From positions 5,702,755 through 5,766,754 of the forward strand of contig CM051512.1 of NCBI GenBank assembly GCA_028015205.1: a DNA stretch of 64,000 nucleotides, read 5' to 3'. The position numbers were made by a program, and so were the translations under genes. Every line of letters starts with the position of its first letter. The stretch's first letter is position 1. Below, piece by piece: positions 1 through 11,815 of the stretch. Below the pieces are notes generated by a model. The model did not search any database and was not told the origin of the DNA. It saw only the letters and a program-made list of their open reading frames with translations. The DNA is from Mytilisepta virgata. Lineage: Eukaryota; Mollusca; Bivalvia; Mytilida; Mytilidae.

Positions 1-110
1 GTATGCGAAAAGGAACAAGTTGGCAAGGGGGTTGGGCTCACAATTAGTACCCATAGGAATGCCAATTGTATGTTGGGAAACACGTCCAGTAAAATGTGTT
101 GTATAAAAGG
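1..110 (-). pseudogene. Penelope-like reverse transcriptase fragment (edge)
   Basis: On the minus strand the sequence reads a peptide like TIGIPMGTNC followed by a P-LANLFLFAY-like stretch, with frame changes. This is the finger/palm region of the Penelope-like or related RT that is also present, better preserved, at about 4.3-5.3 kb on the plus strand. It is cut by the window edge and is a dead fragment, sitting downstream of the transporter exon in a probable intron. Confidence 0.5.
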
Positions 111-252
111 AGATAAATGATGGTGGACTACGGACAACCGACATCTAGAGGTCTTTACAGCTCACATTAACATGGACTTTTGACATAGGAAAGCTATTTT
201 GTTAATTCTGGAATTTGTTTAAGGAATTAACAGTACACAATACTATACCTAC

Positions 253-348
253 CAAACGTCCAAATAAAGGGGATGCAACAAATTGTGTCAATGCAAATAT
301 TCCAAAGATCCATCCTGATATTGTATCACTAACATTCTTAGCAGCAGC
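253..348 (-). CDS. SLC18B1-like second coding exon
   Basis: This 96-bp exon lies between TTTTTCCAG and GTAGGT. It is phase 0 at both ends and encodes the motif-bearing loop and second transmembrane helix of an MFS protein (ends in FGRL). It joins in frame to the exon ending at 2087. Confidence 0.65.
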
Positions 349-2446
349 CTGGAAAAATAGTGGATTCAATACATTATATGTTTATTTTTATTATTATATA
401 ATTACAAACTTTTAATCCAAAACTGATACTCACAACAATAAATGAAACCATCATGTAATCGGCTTTACTCTAGTAACAGTAACAGCGTACAGACGTTGTG
501 CATATTATTTAAAAACACTTAATTCGTGAACGTTTACATTTTTCTGTTTATTTACAAGTATACTGCATGATGTCAGTGCTACATATATTCTGTAATTATT
601 ATGTTTAAGAATCCTTTTGAAAAGGAATGTTGATCCTGAAAACCCAACTATCTTTGAGACTATGAGTTCTCTATGGTTCGAAACAGAAAGGACTTAATCA
701 CCCAAGTTACAAGTTAATCATTATATTCGATAAAAATAAACAGGAATAACCTTACTATTAAATATCTCATGATGCCGATAACACAACTCCTAAACACATC
801 TTTACAGTGAAAGTATTGAAATAATAGTTTTCTTATACATTAGATGTTGATAGGTGAACTACATTTTTGAGAGTTAAAATCGACCATTGACATCTAATAT
901 TATTGATATTTGATAATATGAACATGATGAAACAGAATACAATTATCTGGTATATCGGCACACATGATAAATGTGTTATTTTAGTGTCACATAAGGAAAA
1001 CGGTACGTACCTAATTTCAAAAATTGTACAAATCATACATTTTGTGGGTAAGGACAAAATATTCGTTATTGTAAAATGTATAACTGACCACAAATGACAA
1101 ATGAAGATATAACAATAATCACAGATACGGAGGTAAAAATTACTTTATTGGATTATAGATATTCAAAAGATACAAGTTACACTATATAAGAAATAATTTC
1201 GCTGTAATCGTTGTAGTCAGAGATTTCTCTGAATTCATTCAAACAACCAGTTATAATTGGACGAGTGACGTCAGAACGGAGTATAAAATCGGCACTTTTC
1301 AGTGCTTGAGCACTAATACATATATTTTCTACCCCGTCAAAACCCTATGTACTACATTTCTATAAACATTTAGCTCTGAAATGTGCCCGTACTATTAACA
1401 AATAATCATTTAGGAACGGATGATGTATTTGTATCGGCTATTTTTTCTCCTTGACCAGAAATGACTATCTTAATTTTTGGAAATACTACATGTACTTAAA
1501 TGGTCATGGAAGCATATTTACTGGGTTTTCTTGGCAAAAATTTGTATGGAGTGGTCTGATGTTTCTCCGCGGTACAGCCATGGCCTTGATGCAAAAAAAT
1601 GAAAAGAAAAAGGTACAGTTTTACAGACACATTATTGCTTTCCAATTCAAACCCTGCTTTACACAAGTTTTTCGGACATTTTGAGATTTGTTAGTCTTTC
1701 ATATTACTAAACTGTCCGTTGTATATAAAAACGTTTGACCGTAATTTTTCAGACACGTTTTCCTTCATGTGTACACACATTAATTGTCCAATTCCCAAGC
1801 GCAACTTAATGCCAAACTTGAGACTGATTTTACTTATACAACAAATTAAGACCGAGGAAAAATAAACCTAAGAAGAAAATAAAAAAAACCCAATCCATTG
1901 GACATACAAGCAGGGGAAGACAAATGAACATTCACAAGCACAACAAATAAACACAAAAAACTAAAAAAACAATTAACAACACGAACTCCTATAAAAAAAA
2001 GGTGTGAATCCGGGTGGCCCGGAAAGGTAAGCAGTTTCTGCTGTGTATACGGCACCCGTCATGAAGTTAAGAACATAAAAAATTACCTCTTTTGGAAAAA
2101 ATGGAGCTATGAGTGATAGAGAGAGATAGGACAGGAAGCAACACAAACACAAACTTATAAGTATCAATTTATGTCTGTTTCCAAGGGAACGGAATGAAAA
2201 CGAAGGCACTGGACTTCCTGTAATAGATTCTGAATCTTCCGAAGTCTCTTTTGGAGGTGTTTGTGGGCTATCTTCTATTGATTCTGACGCAGAACACTCG
2301 TCATACTCGTTACTTTTAGGAGCAATTTCCCACATTCTGCAACTAGAACTAATATCTATGTTGTCATTTTGTTTTTTGGAAGAGTTGGAAAACACGCTGT
2401 TGCTAACTGTGGTTCTTTGAGAATTCGTATGAATATATATAGTCAT
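253..2446 (-). CDS. MFS transporter, SLC18B1-like (5' part, two exons)
   Basis: Coding parts are 2446-2087 (120 codons from ATG) and 348-253 (32 codons); both junctions are phase 0 with canonical GT/AG sites, and the gene continues off the left edge. The first exon encodes an acidic, Ser-rich cytoplasmic N-terminus, then a basic step (GNRHK) and the first membrane helix ending in APFFPKE. The second exon continues with a loop and helix 2 (SDTISGWIFGIFALTQ, then a SPLFGRL motif). This matches the start of SLC18-type major facilitator proteins, closest in my judgement to SLC18B1, a vesicular polyamine transporter family; the assignment is from recognisable helices, not a search. The 1.7-kb intron holds repeat remnants. 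Other MFS subfamilies are possible. Confidence 0.62.
349..2086 (-). other. Intron of the transporter gene
   Basis: No coding exon is visible. It is AT-rich sequence with one repeat tail near its right end (about 1925-2062). Confidence 0.4.
1925..2062 (-). repeat. Penelope-associated 3' tail repeat, reverse copy
   Basis: Shares the (reverse-complement) motif set 'ACTCTTCCGGAGCACCTG ... GGTTTTTTTGGTGGG ... TTTTAATTGTAGTG' found at the end of the RT remnants at 5.3 and 48.1 kb. The copy is diverged and truncated. Confidence 0.5.
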
Positions 2447-2537
2447 CTTGAACTGATATTACAATCTCATTTTCCTCATTGGTATTTTGTTCATCATTAG
2501 ACATCCTTTCATTTTCAAATCGTTCATCGATATCTAC
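2087..2537 (-). CDS. SLC18B1-like first coding exon with 5' leader
   Basis: The exon appears to start at 2537, after a TTATTTCAG acceptor, and ends at 2087 before GTAATT. Translation from the ATG at 2446 leads directly into the transporter helix. The preceding 91 bases are open in a different frame (acidic peptide with its own ATG, starting MSNDEQN) that overlaps the main start and stops near 2403. So this is either a 5' leader with an overlapping upstream ORF, or a frameshift separating a longer natural N-terminus. Confidence 0.5.
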
Positions 2538-4310
2538 CTGAAATAATAAACTTAGAATTGAAAGTTCCATAGAACAATAGTGTAGCTTCTTTCCATTATG
2601 CAACGATTAAGGAGTAGCTAGAATAGGGAATTTGTACGCCTAAGTAAGTAATTTGATTAAATTAAAGCCTTTTTTATTGGACTAGTGTCGATTACAATAC
2701 ATGAAAATAAAACAAGGTCATGTTTCTTCAGATAAAAAACCAGTTCAACAATTTATCAAACACAATTCAAATAGGGGTTGGACTGGACACAAAGAGGACC
2801 GATTTTGACTGCGCATAATGTAGAAGAGTGGATGATTTGGGTAGGGGCGGATTATTTAGCCTTAACTAGGGCCATTGGCCTACTTAGCCTACTCTTATGG
2901 AACACTACAGAAGTGTTTTGTATCGTGAGTGGACGTGGCATTCTCCAAATACGTTACCAACAATGGTCCGCTGTTAGGCTTTTCATATAATGAGCTGACA
3001 ACCTCCCAATGATAGTGTCTCGCCTATTCGCCAACAGGAACGTGCTGTCTGCTCTGTGGGGTTAGCTCCCGCGAGAAACCGAGAGAAAGGTATAATATTT
3101 CAGCTCAATATATTAACATATTTAACTTCCGAGTAGAACTGTTTGGTCTGTCTCCCTTTTTAACAGTAACATAAAGCCACCATCCTATAGTGTTGTATCT
3201 TACAATTGTTTCGTTACTGCCGTTCATATACTTAGCTATTGTCTAGGTAAGGCAATGATGTTGTCACATAAACTTATAAGGATAATACTCAGTCCTTTTT
3301 TATTTCATCACTTCAAAAAATGTACCGTCGTTATCACGAAATGTTTGGAGAATACGAAGTTTCTATCTCATGAATGAGACTATATATTTCGCGTCTTATT
3401 GTAATTGACACCTTAACGGACTTCGCACTTCACCGGTAATGTGACGGGTCTCATTATCATATAACCCTTTTGCATCAATTGATATCAGTCTCGGTATTAA
3501 GTGAGAGTTCACATTGCTGATGTTTTATTTTCTACTATGACTTGCTATGACTTGTTATAATTCTGTTAGGTTTAGTTTTTTCTTTTACTTTTACTTGTAT
3601 CCTTATGGACTCTGTCTGTCATGTTGCATTGTGATGAGATTTTCTTGCCTTTTGATTTTGATATTTCCGATTTCGATCCACTGTTCTGTCGCTTCTTTTA
3701 CAGACATTTATCTTTCAGTAAAGTCTTTTGCAGGTTTAGAAGGAGTTGCAGAGAGCAGAAAATGTGATGACGAAGGCGACGACGACGAAAAATGACGAAT
3801 AGTGATGCATTTGCTTCGACACTTCTATGCAGCCGACATAATAATATATACATATGTATGTATTACCAGAGATGTCATCTTAATACCGACATTTTGTGTG
3901 GAGGATTGAGATAATTTGAAGCAAAAGTATTAGCAATTCATCATAACTATACTAATGATTTCTAGTATTTCTACACTGCGGTTGTGAATGCGAATTCTCG
4001 CAAGTAGTTGTATTCAATTCCAATCTCATGCTGATAAAAAATGATCGGTTTTCCTCCTGTAATCAATATAATAACATTGTTCGTGTTTGTTATCAAATTT
4101 GGAATATTCAGTATTATATGATCTTCGCGTATTTTTGCAGGTTTCCACAAAACCAAACGTTCTTATAGACATATGTATCTGTATTAGAAGTTCCGTTTAC
4201 TCAATCAAAATATAGTTAAAATATTTTACATTTTAAATATTTTCTATTTTAACATCTGTCAAAACAGGCCTCCAAAGTTATTGTGATACAAGCTGTTCAA
4301 GAAGTTGTAT
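2538..4310. other. No gene recognised
   Basis: AT-rich sequence with short open frames only. I see no conserved protein motif, RNA gene or clear TIR element here. Confidence 0.4.
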
Positions 4311-4315
4311 CAATC

Positions 4316-5520
4316 AAATGTGGATTTATATTAAAGAACTCCAAGAGTTAAAGGATATTTTACGATCTCGGTCCATTTCAGTCTGTAACAGCATGAAAAC
4401 ATTTGATTTCTCTACTCTCTATACCACTATTCCTCATTCACAACTGAAGGAGAGGTTGGAAGATCTAATGCATTGATGCTTTCAAAATAAAAATGGCAAC
4501 AACAGATGCACATACCTTGTCATTGGTAGAGATAAATCATACTTTGTTAAAAAAAACACTCTAAATCTAAGAAAAAATATACAGACGACGAAATTGTCCT
4601 GGTGATTGAATTTTTGTTCGACAACATATTTGTTAAATTTGGTGGACGTGTTTTCTAACAGACAATTGGCCTTCCTATGGGTACTAATTGTGCGCCACTA
4701 CTGGACAACTTGTTACTTTACTCATACAAGGCACACTTCCTTGACGGGCTTCTTAAGGAAAAACAGAAGAAGTTATAGCCTTTACCTTTAATTTCAGCTT
4801 CTGCTACATAGATGATGTTTTTTCACTCAAAAATTAACGTTTTGGGAATTTCTTACATCTCATCTATCCCAATGAGCTCGAAATTAAGGATACCACAGAC
4901 ACTGCCAAGTCTTCATCTTATCTTGACCTTCACCTCGAAATTGACACAGAGGAAGGTTGAATACAAAACTTTACGACAAACGGGATGACTTTAACTTTCC
5001 AATCGTCAGCTTTCCACTTTTGAGCATCAATATTCCAGAAACGCCGGTGTATGGAGTATATTTCACAACTGATATGTTATTCCAGAGCTTGTGACATATA
5101 CATTTACTTCCTGGACAGAGCCAGACTCCTGACAGAAAAGTTGCTCAGACAGGGGTACGTTCTCATAAGCTGAAGTCATCCTATTAAAGTTTTATGGTCG
5201 TCATCATGACTTGGTTGACTGGTCTGAAAAAACCGTTTCCCAAATGAAAATGGACCTATTCCATTGATATTATCCCTTCCTCATACCGGATTTGACTTGG
5301 GCAGCATGGCGGGTAGTCCCTGCAGAAGCAGGGACTACTTACTCTTCCGGAGCACCTGAGTCTACCCCCGGCTTTTTTTGGTGGGGTCCGTGTTTTAATT
5401 TTTTAATTGTAGTGAATGTATTGTTTTGGTCTTGTCTTCGTTGTTTCCGGAGTTTGTCAGTTGTTACGATTTTTCTCTCCTTCGAATATCCCTTTGTTAT
5501 TTCTTGACTTTACTTACAAA
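4316..5520 (+). pseudogene. Decayed Penelope-like reverse transcriptase and 3' tail
   Basis: Broken frames in order give an RT palm segment (MKTFDFSTLYTTIPHSQLK), the TIGLPMGTNCAP-like finger motif (about 4660-4700), a YIDDV-type catalytic motif (about 4805) and an SSYLDLHLEI motif, as in bivalve Penelope-like or related RTs. Several stops and frameshifts make it non-functional. The 3' end (about 5290-5510) is the tail repeat seen again in reverse at 1.9, 13.2 and 15.9 kb and forward at 48.0 kb. I see no GIY-YIG endonuclease downstream. Confidence 0.7.
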
Positions 5521-6465
5521 CATAAAATGGCATTTGATAAATAAATATTGTTATTAACTGTATAACAAACTTATATCTTTGTTAATTACATCTATACTTA
5601 CATTAAAATCTGTATTCAAATATATTCAGCACATGTGAACTATTTCCGAAAATGTCAAAAATGAAATGTCCTGTCATTCTGAAATCATCTGTTAATATGT
5701 GATCACATATCCAAACAATAACCATTCAAAAATGATTAATATTGTTACGATTTTGGTGATAGATGAAACAGTTTTGAATATGTTTTTGATCTTTTAAATA
5801 ATAATCGTTTTTTTTATATTGTTCTTTTCTTTTGAAGTCATAACCAGGTGTTGTATAGAAGGAATCATGCTGCAGTAAAATTTCCACTCTATCATCATTA
5901 ATTTGTTATTTATATAACAACAGATTTGTATGGCCTTGACCATTTTAACTCTACTATTATAATTTGATATTTGACCTTAATCATTTTAACCCTCTACTAT
6001 TCTACATATAATCCGGTTTCCTTTGATATTTGACCATTGAGTTGTATGGAGTTGCTTAGTCTTGCAATGGATTTGTTTTCTCTATTATCCATTTATTTTA
6101 ATTTTCAGTATTTTTGTATATTTGTTCAATTCTGTTCCTGGGTTGTTTTCGGATTTATGTCTTTTTAATTTTTTCAGATTTGTGTATCTTTATTCTATAT
6201 TATTTTTATTGTATCTACATATCTTAAAAAAGTAACAAGTGATTTAAAAACCAGATGCAAGTTCAATTCGAAGTCATCGAAATATATTTGAAAGTGAAAA
6301 ATCCAGTTACAAGATCGTTAAAAGAGGAGTAATTTCAATTCGATAATTTAAAAAAAAGATGAACAATTTATCAAATTTAAACCATTAAACGAAAGAAACA
6401 TCACAATTTTAAAAGCTTTTAACATGTAAAATCCTTGACGTTTTCATGATTAGCTCTGCATGGTG
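5521..6465. other. No gene recognised
   Basis: Low-complexity AT-rich sequence without coding or structural signals that I can support. Confidence 0.35.
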
Positions 6466-6719
6466 GATCTTAGGTCCCCGAGGGTATTCGCCAACCCAGT
6501 CGTCAGACTTGTCTGACATGATTATTCATTGATTTCTTACAGAAATTACCAGTATTTAGCAAAATTCAAAAATAATAGAAATACTAAGGGTTCATTCCTT
6601 GTAGTGCATAAGGTAGATCTCCTTAGGTGAACTTTGGATTCCTGTTTCGGTATTTTTGGTTATGAGTACTTCTTGTTTAAAATAAGTTTGGTTTTTGGTC
6701 TTCCAAATGTTTCGGTTTT

Positions 6720-6769
6720 AATGCTGCTGATGCAAGATAACCCCTTGAAATGCGTCGTATACAGCATTG
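6720..6769 (+). ncRNA. Hammerhead ribozyme, decayed core
   Basis: Layout is helix I strand ATGCTG, CTGATG-C (A9 replaced by C), a weakened stem II, GAAA, TGCG, GTC cleavage triplet, then CAGCAT closing helix I. The core substitution should abolish cleavage. Confidence 0.55.
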
Positions 6770-7084
6770 AATAAATTTACTATATCTAATATTAGTATCT
6801 TTGGATTGTTATTTTGAAACTCCAGGGATGATGCCTAGGTCCCCGAGGGTATTCGCCAACCCAGTCGTCAGACTTGTCTGACATGATTATTCATTGATTT
6901 GTTACAAATATTTCCAGTATTTAGCAAAATTCAAAAATAATAGAAATACTAAGGGTTCATTCTTTGTATTGCACATGGTAGATCTCTTTAGCTGAAATTT
7001 GGCTTCCTGTTTCGGTATTTTTGCTTATGAGTACTTCTTGTTTAAAATAAGTTTGGCTTTTGGTCTTCCAAATGTTTCGGTTTT

Positions 7085-7133
7085 AATGCTGCTGATGAGA
7101 TGTAACTCCTTGAAATGCGTCGTATACAGCATA
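7085..7133 (+). ncRNA. Hammerhead ribozyme, intact core
   Basis: CTGATGA and GAAA cores and the GTC cleavage site are intact, and helix I is ATGCTG/CAGCAT. Stem II carries one mismatch relative to the copies at 31.8 and 43.0 kb. Helix III is minimal (one A-U pair with a short TGCG cap), as known for Penelope/retrozyme hammerheads. Confidence 0.65.
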
Positions 7134-7769
7134 GAATAAATTTACTATATCTAATATTAGTATCTTTGGATTGTTATTTTAGATACAAGAATTGCTTTGT
7201 GATATTGTATTCGCTTATCAATATTGATCCATCGTAAGCAATATAATAATTTTGAAGAAGTATATAAATAAGCTTCTAAAATAACTCTAGCCCACTTTTT
7301 TAATACCTTTTCCAGTCTTTCAATGCTGCTTAAATTACAGTTACATCATATTGTGCAGCAGTAATCAAACAGTGGAAGAATACATGCATTAGAATAAATT
7401 AAACGTATATATGCATAGGGTAATATTTTCGAGTATTATGTAACAAATTGATTCTTTTTTAAGACATCTTATTTATTTGTTCTATCCAGTTCAAATTATT
7501 ATCAATATACAAATCAAGAAGCTTTTTATGCATAACATTATCTATATGTTCATATGGGACGATGCCTCTGAGTTTTACATATTTATAACAGTAAATTTAA
7601 AGTATCAATTTCACACCAGGATCGAAACACTATCAAGTAAAGTCAAGAAATACCAATAACTGATCTGGTCATACCAATGTAAGGCTAATACAAATATAGA
7701 TAACAAGAAAAATAAATGGAAATGGTGAGCTGTCAAAAGGGGCGTAAAACGACTAAAATGTATGAAATA

Positions 7770-7910
7770 CACAAGTCGAACAAAATAAAATATAAAATCG
7801 TAAAAAACAACAACAAACTAAAAAGTTAAAAATACTCAACGTTTCGACCAATATGGTCTTGATCACGAGTATGTAAAAAATAAAAATAAAAATGTATTGA
7901 CATACAAATA
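7770..7910 (-). repeat. Retroelement terminal fragment
   Basis: The minus strand reads '...GACCATATTGGTCGAAACGTT...', a motif frequent at ends of mollusc Penelope-type repeats. Only this fragment is recognisable. Confidence 0.35.
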
Positions 7911-8148
7911 TAAGAGAAGGAATAAACCTTTGATATAAATAAATAGAATAAGAACAAAACGAATAACAGGAATGGCCAATATTGGCTCATGAATCAACTG
8001 ATGCCAACTAACATGCAGAACCCAGCATATAATATAACATTAAAGAGCACAAAACACAACCATAAATACTCAACAGAGATTTAGGATACTCAGACTTGGT
8101 AGAGATACTGAACATTGGTGGTATTAAATCAGTTTAATTAATGGGTTC

Positions 8149-8164
8149 CCCCCCCCCCCCCCCC
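8149..8164. repeat. Poly-C tract
   Basis: Homopolymer of about 16 C; its length may be unreliable in assembly. Confidence 0.8.
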
Positions 8165-8634
8165 ACAACACCTCCCCGTTTAACCTGATATCGTTCCTTG
8201 GACAATGTCGTTCTATTAAACGAAAATACCAGAAATACCACTCCCATAAATGGTTTAATGCTATCTCATCATACAGTATTCGGGACAGGAGAGTATGAAC
8301 TTAAAATATTCATGTCTTTCGGAGAAAGAGCAATTTTGCAGAATTACAAAACTTAATATTTTTAGCACTTACTTCGAAAAGATCTAAGTAACTTTTAAGA
8401 TTGTGGGTTACTGTCCAGATGTTGGCATTTATTCACGATATAACAAAAGAAACTAGGATGTGAAAATCCGTTCATTAATTTTCTGGAAACCGGGTATTTA
8501 GCTGAATGATGTTGATAAGTATTATAAAACTTTTAAAAGCATTAAGCAGATTGTGAAATCTAAAACTATGTAAAAGAAGAAACCGTATGGTCTCGCTCAT
8601 TAAAACATGGTCATGGGGTATTAATTAATCTGCG

Positions 8635-8700
8635 TTAAAATGCCAAGCAGGCATTATCATGATAATGCCCGTGGGCATTTCCACACGGTAATGCCTCCTT
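8635..8700. repeat. Short palindromic GCATTATCATGATAATGC element
   Basis: Contains the perfect palindrome GCATTATCATGATAATGC; related to the larger hairpin at 9.1 kb by the shared 'ATCATGATAATGCCC' core. Confidence 0.5.
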
Positions 8701-9096
8701 GCAATTTAGAGTTACGTCACCTTTTTAAAACGCAAATGTGATGCAGCAGTTGTTATTTAAATTCTAGACAATTCTAGATGAAATGTTGGTTTCAATGAAA
8801 TAAAAACAATACTTGCTCAAATAGTATTGTTGTGATATCATATAACAGGGTGCCTTTTTTATGTACTTAGTAGGTATGCATATTTCGAATATAAATAAAT
8901 TCTTGTCAGTAATGTTTGAAGTAGAAAAAAGAATATATATGAGGAACTTCCATGAATATACCAGCATAGCACCAAAAGTAATGACAGAAACATAAACACA
9001 CATCCAAAGGTCATCATGAGGTATTCAACATACATGTACATGTAAGGAACCCACACCCAGCAAATTTATATTCTTCAATCAAATAAACACATATTT

Positions 9097-9259
9097 GCTT
9101 ATATAGAGGGCCTTATCATGATAAATTGACTGCCCTCGCGACAGATATTGCCTGAAACATTGATAATGCCCGAGCCGCAGGCGAGGGCATTATCAATGTT
9201 GAAGGCAATATCAGTCCCTTGGGCAGTCACCATATCATGATAATGCCCTCTATATAAGC
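9097..9259. mobile_element. Palindromic MITE (GCTTATATAGAGGGC termini)
   Basis: Terminal inverted repeats GCTTATATAGAGGGCcTTATCATGATA / matching right end, with an inner palindrome ending around GAGCCGCAGGCGAGGGC. About 163 bp, foldable almost along its whole length and non-coding. Confidence 0.6.
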
Positions 9260-9289
9260 AACTATTGTATAATTAAGCCTTACACCTTA

Positions 9290-9910
9290 CCGGATAATGC
9301 TGACGGAAAGCACAATTTTCTATCCGTTCTTCTCCGTTAACATACCTTTGTCGTTCGTTCCTTATTCGACGAATGCGTTACTTGTCCGGGGAAGTTTGGT
9401 GAAGTCCGTTCATTTCGGTGGAAAATTTTGAACATGTTCAATACTTGGAAAGGACCATCACCGAATAGAGTGACCGTTGAATGTACGGTTATTTAAGGTA
9501 CTCGTTCATTCCTTTTCCTTTTCTTTTCCGTTACTTGTCCTGTTCACATCCGTTGGTTTAAGGTGGACCGTATTCACGAAACGGACTATTAACGGACCGA
9601 CAACGGATTAAACGGATGTGTTCCGAATACTGACGGCATGTTAAAAGAACAAAACGGACGAAAACGCATAGAAATATCAAGTGAGAAACATCAACTTCTA
9701 GATGATATAAAATTTTAATTCACATGTCATTGAGTAATTATTAATTATATTTGTGTCACACGACAGATACAAATACGTGTTATATCTTTGTAAATTCGTC
9801 TTAAATCCGTTTTATTCCGTGCTCGTCCGTTTCATTTACGTTTGTACGTTCGTTTAAACCGAGACTAGTCCGTTACTTGTACGTTTCATTTTCGTTTTAT
9901 TGATAAAATT
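9290..9910. repeat. Degenerate CCGTT-rich dispersed repeat
   Basis: Dense in CCGTT/AACGG words in both orientations, so the block is loosely palindromic. Element ends are not clear. Confidence 0.35.
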
Positions 9911-10257
9911 GATATCTGTGTTGAAGTAACTATAGACGAGGGCTTGATATTTTATTGAAATCTGAGAAAACGAAAGATGATTGTTTTGAAATGGTTAAAT
10001 GTCTGCAACATAAGATATATTACAAATTTGAAATATTTCACTTATCTGCCCTGTAACCTTATTTTGTTTTCCCTTCTTTGCCAGAAAGATAATGTTGAAG
10101 AGATAAAGATAAAGGCTGACGATAATCTTGCAAATTACATGTACATTTGAACATGAGTAAGTTGTCTCAACATAAGTGTCTGCATGGTATATGTACTCTC
10201 TCTGGTTTGATCTCTAAATGTCGATTTTATCAGATTATTTCATCGTGTTCATGGTTA

Positions 10258-10531
10258 AGGTATCCGGACCATAATAGATCATGATCGAAAATTGTATCTC
10301 TTTTTGACCGTGAATGGCTGAACCAAACGATTTAAAGCTGGAACTTTATATATATATTTTTCTCAAGTTGAAACCCACTTTGTTGTTTATATGCAGAGTC
10401 TGTAAAAATAATTTAGTTATATTGTCATTTCCGAAGTTTGCCGATAATTACCGAGGTCATTTCAATTGCGTTGTATGGAACATCCGGGAACTTTTGAATA
10501 ATCACGTGGTCATTTATGGTCCGGATACCTT
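10258..10531. mobile_element. MITE with AAGGTATCCGGACCATAA termini
   Basis: Perfect 18-bp terminal inverted repeats AAGGTATCCGGACCATAA (10258-10275) and TTATGGTCCGGATACCTT (10514-10531) bound a 274-bp non-coding element. The small internal ORF (74 codons) has no family resemblance. Confidence 0.7.
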
Positions 10532-11607
10532 GATATAAATTTCTGTAAATCTGAGTTTATTCTAGGAAAGTGAAGATAAAAGTTTGAAAAGTGTTCACCA
10601 GTTTGCTGTCAGCTTGTTGGTAATCGAACAGTATTGGTTTGTATAGTATGTTTTAGGATCCGGATAGTTAAATGGTGTTTGTGTTTAAGTGTCCATACCT
10701 ATTTGACTATTGACTATTCTTACCCTACATTGTGCTTTGTGCACTTCCACATGTGTTTTGGTATAAGAGTTATATATATATAATTCATAATCAAGGACAC
10801 GGCCAGTTGGTCATCATTTCAATTTGAAAATTATTGTATAATCTTTTAGTCTTTATAACTGATCATTGGAATTACAGTGCTGGATAATATTGTATATTAA
10901 GTGCTTTTCTTTATTTTATCTGTTGGTATATTTCTCGAAAAATCTGTGAAATCATGGAATTTAAAGTGCTAGCCTTGGATACGACTTTAAAATTTGATTA
11001 TTTAACTATCGAGATTTGATAAATCTGATATGGCGCAAGTTACAATGTAATAATTATAGTCTGGTTCTTTAACTATTATCAAATAAATTTTGATATATAA
11101 GACCCAAATACACTTTTAACGCCTCCGTATTCCTGACTTTTACATCATACAGTTGAATAATAATATGTCATACAGTTGAAAAATAATATGTTTATATGTT
11201 TCTTAATGATCGTCATTGCTGTTATCAATGGATTCCGGGGAGTTCGAACGTAAAAACTAATCTTCGACTGAGTTCACATGTTGATTAAATTTTGATAAAC
11301 AACTGAATTAAAGGGGTAAATTTACCAAAAAAAAATAGAGAAATAATAGCGGATCACAATAGTGTGATGCTAAATACAGGATATCCATGGACCAAAAATT
11401 CTGGAAAATAATCCCTTATACGTGTTATAAGAATTACGCGTTGCACACAATAGCCAAATCATAAAACTTTCGATTCTTAAGAATTACTCTGTGACTAGAA
11501 CTTTTTTGTGACCTTCTTGCGTGTTCGACGTTCAGCAGCAAAGGTTTTGGGGAAAAAATCTAGTCTGTGAATCGACTATAATAAAGTGAACTTAATCTGA
11601 CTTCCGA

Positions 11608-11815
11608 AGGATGGATGGACTGATTATTGGTTAGCCTCCAGTGGCAATTAGTAAATGAATATCAGGACGAGAACATGTTGATGTGTTGTGTTTATACTAG
11701 ATTGACACATTGAGGCAGGTTTTTAACGTACATCAAAGTAACAGCCTCACCCCACATTATTCTTGCTCCGAGCCGAACAGTCTTTACACTTACTCCTTAA
11801 TGCCGCGTGAAAATA
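11608..11815 (-). mobile_element. Diverged SINE fragment (same family as 16.1 kb)
   Basis: In reverse it reads the CGCGGCAT-GAGTAAG-GGCTCGGAG body and the CAGGACGAGAACATGTTGAT / GTTGCCACTGGA-type tail of the SINE at 16,068-16,396, but with many changes. Confidence 0.55.

Larger units (their letters stand above)
6470..7185 (+). mobile_element. Retrozyme-like tandem repeat, two units
   Basis: Two units with a period of about 365 bp. Each contains the 7-bp inverted repeat GTCAGAC-TT-GTCTGAC, a region starting ACTAAGGGTTCATTC, and a hammerhead ribozyme near its end. The same unit occurs in reverse at 31.8-33.1, 34.2 and 43.0-43.4 kb. Short tandem units each bearing a type I hammerhead ribozyme are the hallmark of metazoan retrozymes (non-autonomous, circular-RNA-producing retroelements) and of Penelope-like terminal repeats. 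Family assignment is inference. Confidence 0.65.

Noticed and set aside
833..1097. Overlapping ORFs on both strands in the transporter intron.
   Set aside because: Low-complexity AT-rich translations, no MFS helices, no fitting splice sites seen.
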